Positions 45,061-55,179 of a stretch of 64,000 nt of DNA are shown in pieces. The DNA is from Batillaria attramentaria (taxonomy: Eukaryota; Mollusca; Gastropoda; Batillariidae), in assembly GCA_018292915.2 (NCBI GenBank), contig JACVVK020000468.1:309501-373500 (forward strand), written 5' to 3'. A program made the position numbers and the translations under genes. Under the pieces are notes generated by a model. That model was not told where the DNA came from. It saw nothing but the letters and a program-made list of their open reading frames with translations, and made no database searches. The stretch's first letter is position 1; each line of letters begins with the position of its first letter.

Positions 45061-45118
<58 letters not shown>
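45061..45118. repeat. GT microsatellite upstream of the carboxylesterase exon
   Basis: (GT)29 about 150 bp upstream of the esterase start codon region. Confidence 0.95.
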
Positions 45119-45120
<2 letters not shown>

Positions 45121-45268
45121 AATGCTGGCCGCATTCCGCGGGCCAGGTAGTTCATTTACACGGTGTTTTACCTCTTCAGGTGAGACACTTCCGATCACGT
45201 GACACAACAAACTCGGGTGGCCATCTTTGGTACAGGTGTGTATGTTCAAACCAGGAAATGCTGCGAAG

Positions 45269-45529
45269 ATGATGCATTTCCTGAAACGATCAGGACAGGC
45301 CTTCGGGCTTGTCGTTGCTGTGTTTATAACTTTTGTTGATGGACTGACTTTCGAGGACGGCGAGGACATTTTTGTAGATGTTCGGAACTACGGCACAGTT
45401 CGCGGCAAGAGCTACCCTTCGCAGTACGAAGCCAAACCAAACCTTTGGGTGAACGTTTACCTTGGAGTACCATACGCGAAGAGCTTGGAACAGTTTGGAA
45501 ACGAATGGAGGGAAAAGTACAGATTTATG
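45269..45529 (+). CDS. type-B carboxylesterase/cholinesterase family, first coding exon
   Basis: Begins MMHFLKRSGQAFGLVVAVF, ITFVDGLTF, a signal peptide or signal anchor. It then reads VDVRNYGTVRGKSY, NLWVNVYLGVPYAKSL and EQFGNEWREKYRF. The YG-x-VRG and VNVYLGVPYAK blocks are the N-terminal hallmark of the alpha/beta-hydrolase esterase family (carboxylesterases, cholinesterases, neuroligins). The exon closes in phase 0 at ATG|GTGAGA. An earlier in-frame ATG at 45,242 is possible, but the signal sequence fits 45,269 or 45,272. The catalytic Ser, Glu and His lie in later exons not found here, so activity cannot be judged. Confidence 0.8.
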
Positions 45530-46426
45530 GTGAGATACGTGCATACATGTTGTACTTTCTTTCCGTAGAATAACTGACATTTTTGCGAACCTTACCTGAT
45601 CCGTCGAACTGTACAGGTGTGTTACACACCTTCATTTAAAAAGAATCAGCCCCCCCCCCCCCCTTTTTTTTAATTGTTAAAAAGTACAGGTAATATGAAA
45701 TACAGTTGCAGGCCTCATTTATAACGTGTACATACATACTAACTTACACATGTATATATATATATACGTGAGAGGCTCGGTAGCTACTCAAACAATCGAA
45801 CCATCGAGGGGTTAGTCTTTCGCCGTAAACCACTAGAACTAATCATGTAAGCTGTTTATACCACGAGCATTCAGACTCTTACCTCTACTGCTCTAGTCGC
45901 ATACATTTTCTGCGACATTTTATTTTTCTGGCATGGTAACTAGTGACTTTTGTACCCCCTCAAAATTCTGCGCACTGACTTGGTTCCATCCAACTTCTGT
46001 TAGATCAGCCAGCATGTGCACCCCACACACTTGTGTTTCTTCTTCCTAGAATCAAAAATAAAATCGTGACCGCTGGTAACGATGTCCCCCCCCCCTCCCA
46101 ACCACCCCCGCCTCTCTCTCTCTCTTCCTCTGTGTATGTGTGTACGTGTGCTTGCAACATCTGTTCGCTGTTTGTTCGTTTGTTGTTGTTTTATTTGTGC
46201 ATTAATCTGTTTGTTTTTCTTGTTTTATTCCTTAGTTTGTTAGTTAGTTAATAGTAGTTTTCAGCAACGGCAGGTATGAAAGCAGCCTACTTGACGTCAA
46301 CTGCCTCTACCGTTGTAAAATAAAGGTTCATTGATTCATTGATTCACTCTCTCTCTCTCTCTCTCTCTCCCTCCCTCCTCCCTCCCTCCCTCTCTCTCTC
46401 TCTCTCTGTCACCCAAAACACATTAG
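45530..46426. other. intronic or intergenic with LINE tail
   Basis: A C run at 45,650-45,663, an AT tract at 45,751-45,764, and at about 46,190-46,345 a LINE 3' end. The last shares AACGGCAGGTATGAAA, CTGCCTCTACCGTTG and TAAAATAAAG, closes in repeated ATTGATTC, and matches the end of the element at 22,480-22,560. (TC)n follows at 46,346-46,407. Confidence 0.6.
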
Positions 46427-46558
46427 TCTGGTGTGTGGCCACGGATACAGTCATACAAAGACTCCTGAGAGACACCAGAAGAAACAACATCTGTGAAGAA
46501 GAAGTTTTGAGTGATCATCGACCCTCGACAGACTTCTTGTGGTCTGCTGACTACAAGC
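46427..46558 (+). CDS. unrecognised penultimate coding exon
   Basis: Acceptor ACATTAG|TCTGG after a pyrimidine-rich tract, donor CTACAAGC|GTAAGG. In phase it reads WCVATDTVIQRLLRDTRRNN, then ICEEEVLSDHRPSTD and FLWSADYK. The charged, non-repetitive composition and good splice signals support a real exon. It is phase 1 at both ends, so it does not follow directly from the phase-0 esterase exon. Family not recognised. Confidence 0.5.
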
Positions 46559-46690
46559 GTAAGGACACAAATTGACCGTGGGGTCAAGTTTGGTGTTTAT
46601 TTGAGGTACCCTGTTTGGCGAGTGTGCTAGTCTGTAGTGATTCGTGTTGTCACGAAAAAGCGTGATTTTCGTAATTTTTGTATTATGCAG

Positions 46691-46779
46691 GTCAAGGTGC
46701 ATTGCAGGCGGTCACCAAAAGAGGCAAGCTGCCAGTGAAGCTGGGACTTCAGTTTTGCATAGAGGTCGGACACAAGTGA
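46691..46779 (+). CDS. unrecognised terminal coding exon
   Basis: Acceptor TTTTTGTATTATGCAG|GTCAAGG at 46,690/46,691. Joined to the exon ending at 46,558 (phase 1) it reads DYKRQGALQAVTKRGKLP, then VKLGLQFCIEVGHK and a stop at 46,777-46,779. An alternative frame (GGHQKRQAASEAG...VHYFSEA) stays open to 46,853, so the choice rests on the matching splice phase. Function unknown. Confidence 0.45.
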
Positions 46780-47136
46780 GGCAAGCGGATGTCAGTGAAC
46801 TGGGTCTCTGGCCTAAACAGAAAGTCGACGTGCATTACTTCAGTGAGGCCTGAGCGGAAAGGAGACATTCAATTTTTTTTAAACCCCTGTCAGGTGCATG
46901 CCTTTGAATAGTCTGTTCATGGTAGTAACTGTTTCTCGATTGAAGCATTTTTAGGGGTGACTATGATGCCTGAGGCTAATAGGGACTATACAGGCATTTT
47001 GAGGCCCTTTGTATGTGTGTACCTCGCCCACAAGGTCTTTGTACTTGACTGTAACGCAAGAGAAGAACATCCTACGGTCCGGCACTGATTCGTGACACAC
47101 TTGGAGGACAAGCGACTGCCGTCTGCAAGACCGTAC

Positions 47137-47226
47137 CTTCTTCACATCCGCCAGGGTACGACGACTAGTGACTCGTTCGGACGATGACGTGTTGCTGAGG
47201 CGAAGACACGAGCAAAGTCGAGCCAT
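47137..47226 (-). CDS. possible first exon of an unrecognised gene
   Basis: ACCATGGCTCG (start at 47,226) opens 30 codons, MARLCSCLRLSN, TSSSERVTSRRT, LADVKK, ending in phase 0 at AAGAAG|GTACGG. The Arg/Ser-rich, acid-poor start would suit a mitochondrial targeting sequence, but this is speculative. No continuing exon was recognised. Confidence 0.3.
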
Positions 47227-47282
47227 GGTGAACTGATCTAATCAGACAGTACTTGGGCTGATGATCGGACTGCAGTCGTGAA

Positions 47283-47464
47283 GGGGAGCTGGAGTGCCCG
47301 AATGGTAGAGCATTGGACTTCTAATGCTCGCGGGGTCGTGAGTTCGTGTCCCGGCTGGGGCCAAATATTTGTGCTGGCTTTATCATCGTTGCCCCGTCTT
47401 TGATACTGTATCACCCGTGTTTGGTGGAAAAGGACGTTAAACCCCCAAACACCCACCCCACCCT
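47283..47464 (+). repeat. tRNA-derived SINE A, sense copy
   Basis: Head GTGCCCGAATGGTAGAGC, then TTGGACTTCTAATG (an anticodon-loop-like TTCTAA), with box B weakened to GAGTTCGTGTCCC. The body is CCAAATATTTGTGCTGGC and the tail ends AGGACGTTAAACCCCCAAAC and (ACCC)n. Confidence 0.87.
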
Positions 47465-47604
47465 ACAGTTATGAAGTGTGCAAGGTAAATGAAAAACTGC
47501 CGTTCACTAAGTTTTATACTGGCTGCCAGATTTCCGCGTGAATTTCAGGTTTTTGTTTTGTTTTTAATTTCACGCGGCCTTCATGTGTCTGTAACCATCG
47601 CATG

Positions 47605-47690
47605 TGAGCGGACTTTTGTGACACATGCGAGCCGTCTTTTTTGACACATGCGAGCGGACTTGTGACACATGCGAGCGGACTTTTGTGACT
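47605..47690. repeat. 21-24-bp minisatellite at a splice donor
   Basis: Four copies of GACACATGCGAGCGGACTTTT-like units, the last of which runs directly into the GTAAGT donor of the CRAL-TRIO exon 3 (minus strand). Confidence 0.8.
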
Positions 47691-47693
47691 TAC

Positions 47694-47770
47694 TTCAATC
47701 AGCTTGCACATCGTCAGAAAGTTGTTTGCCAGTACGTCTGCGATTGTACCTTTGTCTGGATCCCAGCGGC
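47694..47770 (-). CDS. alpha-tocopherol transfer protein-like (CRAL-TRIO), exon 3
   Basis: Acceptor TTTTCTTTTTTAG|GCCGCTGG at 47,770, donor ATTGAA|GTAAGT at 47,694. It reads (G)RWDPDKGTIADVLAN and NFLTMCKLIE, matching the G-x-WDP start of the CRAL-TRIO lipid-binding domain of TTPA-like proteins. It enters in phase 1, exactly as exon 2 ends, and leaves in phase 0. Following exons that should carry the rest of the lipid pocket were not found to the left. Confidence 0.85.
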
Positions 47771-48370
47771 CTAAAAAAGAAAAGAAAAAAAAATGAAAAA
47801 GAAAATTGCCAGACATGTAGACACGCATGTGGACATCATATCAGTGACAGCTCCATCTTTATCAGAAAATTAATGCCAATGCCTGATGCTCTCGCCTCAC
47901 TCGATGGCAACTAGATTCACCCTGCCTCCAGCTCCCTCCCCAACAGCATGATCTAGAAAGAGAACGCAAAAAGTTGGATTTGCTGCATACAGATAGCATC
48001 ATGATGTAGCTCCATCGTTATCTCCATCTCGTCCCATATAGTTGCAGCTTGATTCACCCTGCCTTCAGAATACTTAATCCTCCCATGGCCACCACCACCA
48101 CCCCCTCGCGCCCCCCCCCCCCCTTTCCCCCGGCCAATCTAATTTATTATCTCCGACCTCGAGGAGGTGTTAATCTGATATCCGCTTTCGCCTTAAGTGC
48201 GTATGGTTCGCCTCAAACGTTTTGACATTCAACTGACATTGTGCAGATGTCTGATGATAAACGTGTACCTGGCAGCTGTTTGTAGGGCAGCATGAAAACC
48301 CTCAATGCACAGTCGCGTTCGCAGCGCTTTGGGTGGCGGGTGGCGGGTGGGGGGGGGGGGGCACGAGAAG
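47771..48370. other. intron sequence of the CRAL-TRIO gene
   Basis: Nothing coding recognised; a C run at 48,110-48,123 and a short duplicated phrase (AGCTCCATC-TTATC, CTAGATTCACCCTGCCT / CTTGATTCACCCTGCCT). Confidence 0.5.
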
Positions 48371-48870
48371 AGCAAGGGAAAGGATGAAACATGAGGCTGG
48401 GACAGACAGAAGTACAACGGTAAAGATGAACACGAGACAGGAGACAGGGGCAGACAGATGGACAAGGGTAAAGATGAAACATGAGACGGAGGCAGACTGA
48501 AGGACAAGGGGGGGGGGGGGGGGGGTGAAACATGGAACGGGGCAGACAGAAGGAAAAAGGTAAAGATGAAACATGACTGAGACGGAGGCAGACAGAAGGA
48601 AAAGGGTAAAGATGAAACATGAGACGGAGGCAGACAGAAAAAAAACCAGGGTAAAGATGACATACGAGACAGAGGCAGACAGAAGGACAAGGCTAAAGAT
48701 GAAACATGAGACGGAGGCAGACAGTGAAGGGAAAGGGTAAAGGTGAAACATGAGACGGAGGCAGACAGGCGGACAAGGGTAAAGATGAAACATGAGACGG
48801 AGGCAATGAGAAGGAAAAGGGTAAAGATGAAACACGAGACAGAGGCAGAGGGAGACAGACGCACAAGAGA
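48371..48870. repeat. 42-bp minisatellite, about 12 copies
   Basis: Unit AAAGATGAAACATGAGACGG, AGGCAGACAGAAGG, AAAAGGGT, with a G run in one unit (48,508-48,525). As 42 is a multiple of three and the minus strand lacks stops, three long minus-strand frames repeat a 14-residue pattern (for example CFIFTLFLLSASVS). It lies in intron 2 of the CRAL-TRIO gene, so these frames are not believed to be genes. Confidence 0.85.
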
Positions 48871-49377
48871 TAAGAAAACATACAAAGAGGCCAATGGTCG
48901 TTTTAACAGATCCCAGCTGCTTGCCATATGGCAAAAAACAATAAATAAACGAGTTTATATACAACTTCTTGTGGCACTTGTACTTTTAATGAAAACATAA
49001 CCATTAATTTATCAAATCAAGTCTTTTATTTTCCCACCCTCTGGGGGGGGGGGGGATAGGGAAAATACAAAAAAAATAATAAAAAGGAAAAAAAGAGAAA
49101 AAAGAAAGAGACCTGTAAAATGAAGGGGTGTGTTTGTGGGGGGTGGGGAGGGGGGTGGAGAGTAAAAGACATTGCAAGAGAAACAAAATCGCCACATGAT
49201 TGGAAATATCAATATATAATGCTCAGCAGAATTTCACATTGAGTTCACACCAAGAACACTTCAACAGGATTACAAAAAAAAAAAGAAAAAAAAAGTACCA
49301 TGTAAGTCCCGGCCTGCTATCCTAGCAGGTCATAGGTGTCAGATAGAGCGGACAGCCTGAGGTGAGAGCATTACTAC
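48871..49377. other. intron sequence, low complexity
   Basis: A/G-rich with a G run at 49,043-49,056; contains the intron 2 donor (CAG|GTAGTAATG at 49,377) at its right edge. No other feature. Confidence 0.5.
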
Positions 49378-49611
49378 CTGGTCTGTAAACGATAACGCGG
49401 CAACCATCAGGAGCCCTGTCTTTGAGTACTCCAGTCACACCGGCATCCAGTATGTGGCGAACTTTCTGCGGCGTAAGGTTTTCGTAGACGTCAGGGTGTT
49501 CCATCTGCATCTTGTAGAAGGTGAGAACTTGAGCATACGCTCGCTCCTGGTCAAACTTCTTGGCTCGCAGAAACCTCAGGAGGAACGCGTCATCCGTGCG
49601 GCATTTCAAAC
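49378..49611 (-). CDS. alpha-tocopherol transfer protein-like (CRAL-TRIO), exon 2
   Basis: A 234-bp exon, acceptor GGAATTTTAG|GTTTGAAATG and donor GACCAG|GTAGTAATG, phase 1 at both ends. It reads LKCRTDDAFLLRFLRAKKFD, then ERAYAQVLTFYKMQMEHPDV and a segment ending VLKDRAPDGCRVIVYRP. The R-x-DD-x-FLLRFLRA-x-KFD motif is the CRAL-TRIO N-terminal domain, and DGCRVIVYRPG begins the lipid-binding domain. The best match in memory is the TTPA/clavesin/RLBP group, which move hydrophobic lipids such as vitamin E between membranes. Confidence 0.93.
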
Positions 49612-49644
49612 CTAAAATTCCAATGAAGAGGTTGTCAGTGCGGG

Positions 49645-50265
49645 TGGGGTGGATCAGTGTTTGGGAGTTTAAAGTTGTTGTTTTGTTGTTGTTGTTTTTT
49701 GTTTTTTTTTTTGTTTTTTTTTTTATTTTTTTTTTTTTTTTTTTTTTTTTTTGGGGGGGGGGGTTGCTGCCACAACTCTTTGTCGGCTCCAGTGGTGTTC
49801 CTCCCTGGTAATGGGTGGAATCCACGGAGGGCTCGGAAGCTGGGGCATTTTTTTTTAATGCATGATGATGTCATGGAGATGAGGATGATGTAAGATGATG
49901 CTAAGGAGGTCCGTGTGGCTTGGGACTGCGGGACAGGGCCGCATTCCACGCTTCCTGTCATGAATATCCCGGCATTAACCAGGCCCGGGAACTACGCCGG
50001 CCGTGTAATCATCCACATCATAAGACGTGTCATACCAAGGGAAGCACCCCCAAAGTCGCACCCGTGAAGTGGGTGAAGCTCGGCAACAGCCTTCCCATTA
50101 GGCCCATAGCACACCCGCTCTGGGTAACAGCCGACCTAGGTAGGAAAAAATCCCGCTTGCCACGGCTGGGACTCGAACACGGGTCTCCCGGTCCATAGTC
50201 CGAAGTGCTAACCACTACACTACGGGGGCCGGTTTAACGTCTTTTTCAGTCCGCCGCGTATGGTG
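49645..50265 (-). repeat. SINE A copy split by the SINE B insertion
   Basis: 49,645-49,672 (TGTTTGGGAGTTTAA) and 50,232-50,265 (GTTTAACGTCTTTTTCAGTC) are the two halves of a SINE A 3' end, separated by SINE B. GTTTAA occurs at both edges (49,667-49,672 and 50,232-50,237). Confidence 0.7.
49673..50231 (-). repeat. tRNA-derived SINE B, nearly complete
   Basis: On the minus strand it starts GGCCCCCGTAGTGTAGTGG with box A TAGTGTAGTGGTTAGC and box B GTGTTCGAGTCCC. A 400-bp body follows (ACGGCCGGCGTAGTTCCCGG, GCATTCATGACAGG-like), ending in a G/C run and a long A tail (T run, 49,684-49,752 on the plus strand). It lies in intron 1 of the CRAL-TRIO gene. The head is Glu/Asp/Val-tRNA-like; exact parent unknown. 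A truncated relative is at 24,567-24,745. Confidence 0.82.
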
Positions 50266-50621
50266 TAAATGCACATGTTGGTTTAAAAACAAACAAACAC
50301 CAATGAATTAGGGGTGTTTTGGGTGCTTTCTATTCACATAATTCCACAGTATTGTCCGTTTGGCTCAGTGGCAGAAAAGATACGTGTACGATAATGTGAT
50401 GGAATACTATCCGGCGCTGACACTGACAAGCTTGTCAGTCGTAGCAAAAGACAGTAAATTCGAAAATGTTAATACTCATGTACTTGCTGCATATATTGTC
50501 GCGTGCGACACTGCCTGCGGCAGTATGACAAGCTTACTCACTGATTAAATAAACCTGGCAAGGTAGGCCCGCGTGCTCTCTCCTCAGTATGCTTTGCGTG
50601 CGTGCGTGCGTGTGCGTATCA

Positions 50622-50689
<68 letters not shown>

Positions 50690-50943
50690 CGTGCTTCCGT
50701 CTTGTGTTATCTCCAGTGAGTAGTAACGTTTTATGTCGAGTGAACTTGATCTGACACGCGTCCGTAGTCCGTCACGTACTGATAAGCAGTAAAGGAACAG
50801 GCGGTTTCTAAAACCGTACAGTTTTATGTACACTCGATTGGATTGATACCATCTGTCAACATATGAACAACATATCAGTAAAGCCATTAGTACTACGTAA
50901 ATCCGTCTGCAGCTCTAGTTCCTAGTACTGATACTGCACCTAC
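50266..50943. other. CRAL-TRIO intron 1 with GT microsatellite
   Basis: Contains (GT)n at 50,624-50,688 preceded by (GCGT)n (50,590-50,612). A short open stretch (50,360-50,548, +) has no recognised relatives. Confidence 0.6.
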
Positions 50944-51082
50944 CTGGCACTTTTTCAAGGCGTTCCCTCAACGTCTTGATCTCAATCAGACGCGTGTTTG
51001 GATCTTCGTTCAGCTCTTTCTTCGCTTTCTCTAGCATTTCGGCACTGAGCGTGCATACATACGTCCCGGATTTCGCCGCCAT
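50944..51082 (-). CDS. alpha-tocopherol transfer protein-like (CRAL-TRIO), exon 1
   Basis: Start ATGGCGGCG at 51,082. It reads MAAKSGTYVCTLSAEMLEKA, then KKELNEDPNTRLIEI and KTLRERLEKVP, ending in phase 1 at GCCAG|GTAGGTGC. Spliced to exon 2 it gives VPG-LKCRTDDAF without a break. The Lys/Glu-rich helices are typical of the CRAL-TRIO N-terminus. Exons 1-3 together give about 150 residues of a family that usually has 270-300, so the gene is incomplete in this window. Confidence 0.9.
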
Positions 51083-51884
51083 AGTCAAGCTAGTCCTCAA
51101 CGGAGCTCAAGGCACGGCCGGTGTGCTGCAGATCTGATCATTTAACTGTGGCCGGAACAACCTGTTCTGGCCTGTGCCGGCGTGCAACTTGGACTTAAAG
51201 CCGCAAGTGTGTACCGGCCGTGTCCTCTACAAATGGTCGTACATGTATTAAAATAGGTCACCGTCACGGCCGGCTGTCACTGAAAGGCCCCGCGTCAACT
51301 CAGTGTCGCGGCCGCCGAATCAGTTGCCGGGTGTGATACCCGAGTTGGCAGCTCAGTCAGTTCAGTCTGCACTGATCAGTGACTGTCAGTCTTCGGCAGT
51401 TTCTTATACTGATGCTAGCTACTATTAGAACTTAGACTGATGTAGTGCAATGTCATATCGCCGCACCCTAACTGCCGGCTGAACGCCGGGTACCGCCTGT
51501 CAGTTAAAAAAAAAAAAGAAGAAAAAAAAAAAGAGTCAATATACACTGATCGTCAACATGCAGGTTTGATTTGAGGGCCCGGCCGCGGCCACCCGGCGGT
51601 GACTGACTGACTCGGCACCAGTAATCGTACAGGTCCGAAATGCCGGACAGTTGCCCGGCCGGCGACGGGCGTCACAGTCAGTCACGGTGTACTATGATGT
51701 TGCTGACGGTCGACGCGTCACTGACTTGCAAAATGGGAAAAACTGGCTGAGAAACTGCCCCCCCCCCCCCAAAAAAAAAAAAAAAAAAATCACTGTGACT
51801 GAAACGCCGGCAAACACTGAAACCCCCAAAAAAAACCAAAAAAAAACAACAACAACATAGTAAACTGAACACTACAAGAGCCGG
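51083..51884. other. upstream region of the CRAL-TRIO gene
   Basis: GC-rich sequence with CCGGCCG/GGCCGCGGCC motifs and many TGACTGA/CAGTCA words. C run plus A run at 51,761-51,790. No TATA box singled out. The left limit of segment B is at its right edge. Confidence 0.45.
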
Positions 51885-52261
51885 GAAGAGAGAGAGAGAG
51901 AGAGAACTGCCGCCGGATCCGGGCCAGTCTTGACGTTGACCGGATATGATGATCAGTAATAATGTGCTGAGTACTACTACAGCACCGACAGCGGCGAAAC
52001 TGACCGGTCAATGATCAGTGACGGCCCATGGCATGGCCGGTCAGTCAACCACCAGACATAAATCCTAACGGAAGGCTTGAAAACTTTCGTTACGCGTATT
52101 ATGCAAGTTCAGTATGCCGCCTGGTCAGTACTGATCAGACAAACTCAGTTAAGTTCCAGCACTGAGTGCCGGAGCCGAATCGGCGGTTCACTCGTGACTA
52201 GCATGTATCAGTGACTCGATTCCATCTCCTCCAGCTGACGACAGCTGACGATGCTGTTATT

Positions 52262-52327
<66 letters not shown>

Positions 52328-52410
52328 GTCATGTTGGTGGATGTAGGTCAGTGGAGTTTTCGGATGCAGCCGTGTCGCATTTGGATAGAACTGTCCGTTC
52401 ATGCATCTTT

Positions 52411-52488
<78 letters not shown>
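52262..52488. repeat. GT, TC and CA microsatellites of segment B
   Basis: (GT)n 52,262-52,327; (TC)n then (AC)n 52,412-52,488. Longer than the partner tracts in A. Confidence 0.95.
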
Positions 52489-52493
<5 letters not shown>

Positions 52494-54679
52494 GTCACCA
52501 AACAAAACCACCAAACACCACAGTGACATCATACCTAGAAAACCCTACGTATCTGTTCCCGGTGCCACAGATAATATGACGTAAGCCTTCAACCTTTTTT
52601 GCTGACGGCCATGATAAGGATCCGATTTACGTGACGTCACTTCCAGAATCTAATACTCTCACACTTCCTCACATCATCCTTTGCCTGAGTAACAGTGCGT
52701 GAAACAACATTACAGTATCGTTATGCCATAGGGTCCTACCCCATATAGAATGTAAATTTGTCCTACCCTGAGCATACCCATGAGCTGTGCTTGTTCACGC
52801 TCATTTATTGTTTCATTCAGTTCTATAACCTATATATTGCGATAAACCTTGTACATTGTATTAACCATGTTGCTCTGAGCTGTTCAGGTGCTTGTGCACT
52901 CTCTCAAGCTCAAGCCCATTCCCCCATCCACAACGAAAGTCATGATCTATGAGGCCCAGTAATCCTGACATGGGTGCGTAAAAAGGAGCATAAAAAGGAC
53001 TAAGAAATCTTTGGAGACACGACACGTGCGAGACAGCGTTTCAAAAACATCCGTTCCAGGTTGTTGAAAAACTTGCACCGGCTCATTCGGCGACTTTTTA
53101 CCCCAAATGTCTACACAGAAACAGTGTTACCGGGTACAAAAAAAAAAAACCAAAACAACCAAAACAAAACAAAAAACCCAAAAACAGAAAAAACGGACAC
53201 TCGGACAAATTGTACACAAAATGTTGCCCATTTCAAACTTACAACTTTTTTCTTTTGTTCGGGTCTAACCTCCAAATCCAGTTACCATTTGTAGTGAATT
53301 ATCCCGTGACACCCCCCCCCCCCCCCAAAGGTTTTTCCTGCACTACAGAACATACAAGTATAACATGCACCCTCTCCCCCCCTCCCCCACACACACACAC
53401 ACACACACACACAAAACAAAAAAGACATGCACTCTCTCAGGTACAAATTGCTCATGCACACCCCACAGTTAACGCCTGCATTTCACATCAACATGATTTA
53501 CTTTTATTATTTGTATTTCCTTTCAAAGTACAGGTAGGTAACCACTGACAGTGCATGTATCATATGAAAGCTTAGACCATCATTACATGTACACGTTAGA
53601 TGAGTCCAGCATATGGTTTACACTACATTACATTTACATGCATGTACATGTAATACAAAGACAGCTTGAACAGCACAACTTTTACATATGCACACACAAA
53701 AAAAGAGAGAAAAGGCAGTTTATTTTAAAATTCTTCAGCATGTCAGTGGTGTACCGAGTCTAGCACTCGGTAAAGCCTGGCCAACATGGACTTACACTGA
53801 AGACCATGTGTATGCTTCTAAGCACCAGAGAAACCGGAGTCCCCGGAGAAAAACTCTGAAACCAGGCACCTTCTGCAAAGCTTTAACCCATTCAAGATGG
53901 GCTAATGTTTCCTCAGCCATACCCTGTAGACAGGCGTGAGGTTCAGAAAAAAAAAATCACAAAAACCCCAAGAGACAGACTTGAAATTTTCATGGTAGTT
54001 GACTAACATATTCATGCAGCTTTTGCTGAAATTTCAACTTTCAAACTTAAATATGTTTGTTGTTAGTCAAGTTGTACAAAAAAAAAAAACGATCCAAATA
54101 TGTGGCTGTTCGTCTGAAACTGCTGTGCGCTGTAAGGCCGCATATGCAGCCATTCGCCCGGAAAGAATTGAAGGATTGATCATATATTGTAACATCATGT
54201 AACATGTACAATAACATTGTCCTCACGTTATGCGTTCATACATGATGAACTTTAGGAGGCTCATTATTACTTCTACAAATCAAAACAAAACAAAATTTAA
54301 AAACTTAAAAATACCAGTGGTGTTCCAGAAAAAAATAAGGAAAAAAAGAGAGGAAAACAGAAAAGGTGTAGAAACTAATGGCAGGGTTTAAGTTTCGCAA
54401 CTAAAATAAACGCACAAGCACATGAAAAAGCAGTAAAAATGAAGACTCTTTAACACACAAACGCTATAAAGAATTTTTCTTAAAATGTGACCATTAAACA
54501 AAATGACCACAGAAAAAAACACACATGCATGCCATATGGAAAACTGGCATTGTTATCACCACTGATGGTTGATAATGAAAAAAAAATTCAGGAAAAAAAT
54601 CCAGAATCAAAAAGAAAAACAGAATAGAATACTTGGTTTAAAACTTGGCGATGTCCCAGCATAACCTTAAATTCTGGTA

Positions 54680-54712
<33 letters not shown>

Positions 54713-55086
54713 GTGCGCACACATTAAAAACAATAAAAAAAGACTAAAATCTAAAATGCACACACATTCATACTAAAATTCATAATAAATAAAAATCTAA
54801 AATGCATGTTAAAAACACAGAAAAGGTGTAAAGACTAAAGACATACATTAAGACTTGATGATGTTCGTTCAGCATTACTTTTCGTTCTGGTATTAATTAA
54901 GAAACACAGACTTTGAAATTGAATTTGTAAAACACACGTATTTGCATAACTGGCGTTGTTATCACTACTATCACTAATAATTCAGAAGAAAAAAAAATCA
55001 GAAAAAAAAAACAAACAAAAATACAAACATAAAAGGTGTAAACACTAATACTTGCTTTAAGACTTGGTGATGTCCTGATATAAAAA

Positions 55087-55146
<60 letters not shown>

Positions 55147-55179
55147 ACAAGGTAAAAAAAAAAGAAAAAAAAAAAAAAA

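Noticed and set aside
47283..47360. tRNA gene
   Set aside because: Box A and box B are present, but the fold is incomplete and the sequence continues into a repeated SINE body; the same holds for 50,160-50,231 and 5760-5824.
48213..48964. Three long minus-strand ORFs (135-232 codons) with Cys/Phe/Leu-rich repeats
   Set aside because: Frame-preserving translation of a 42-bp minisatellite in an intron; no splice or start support.
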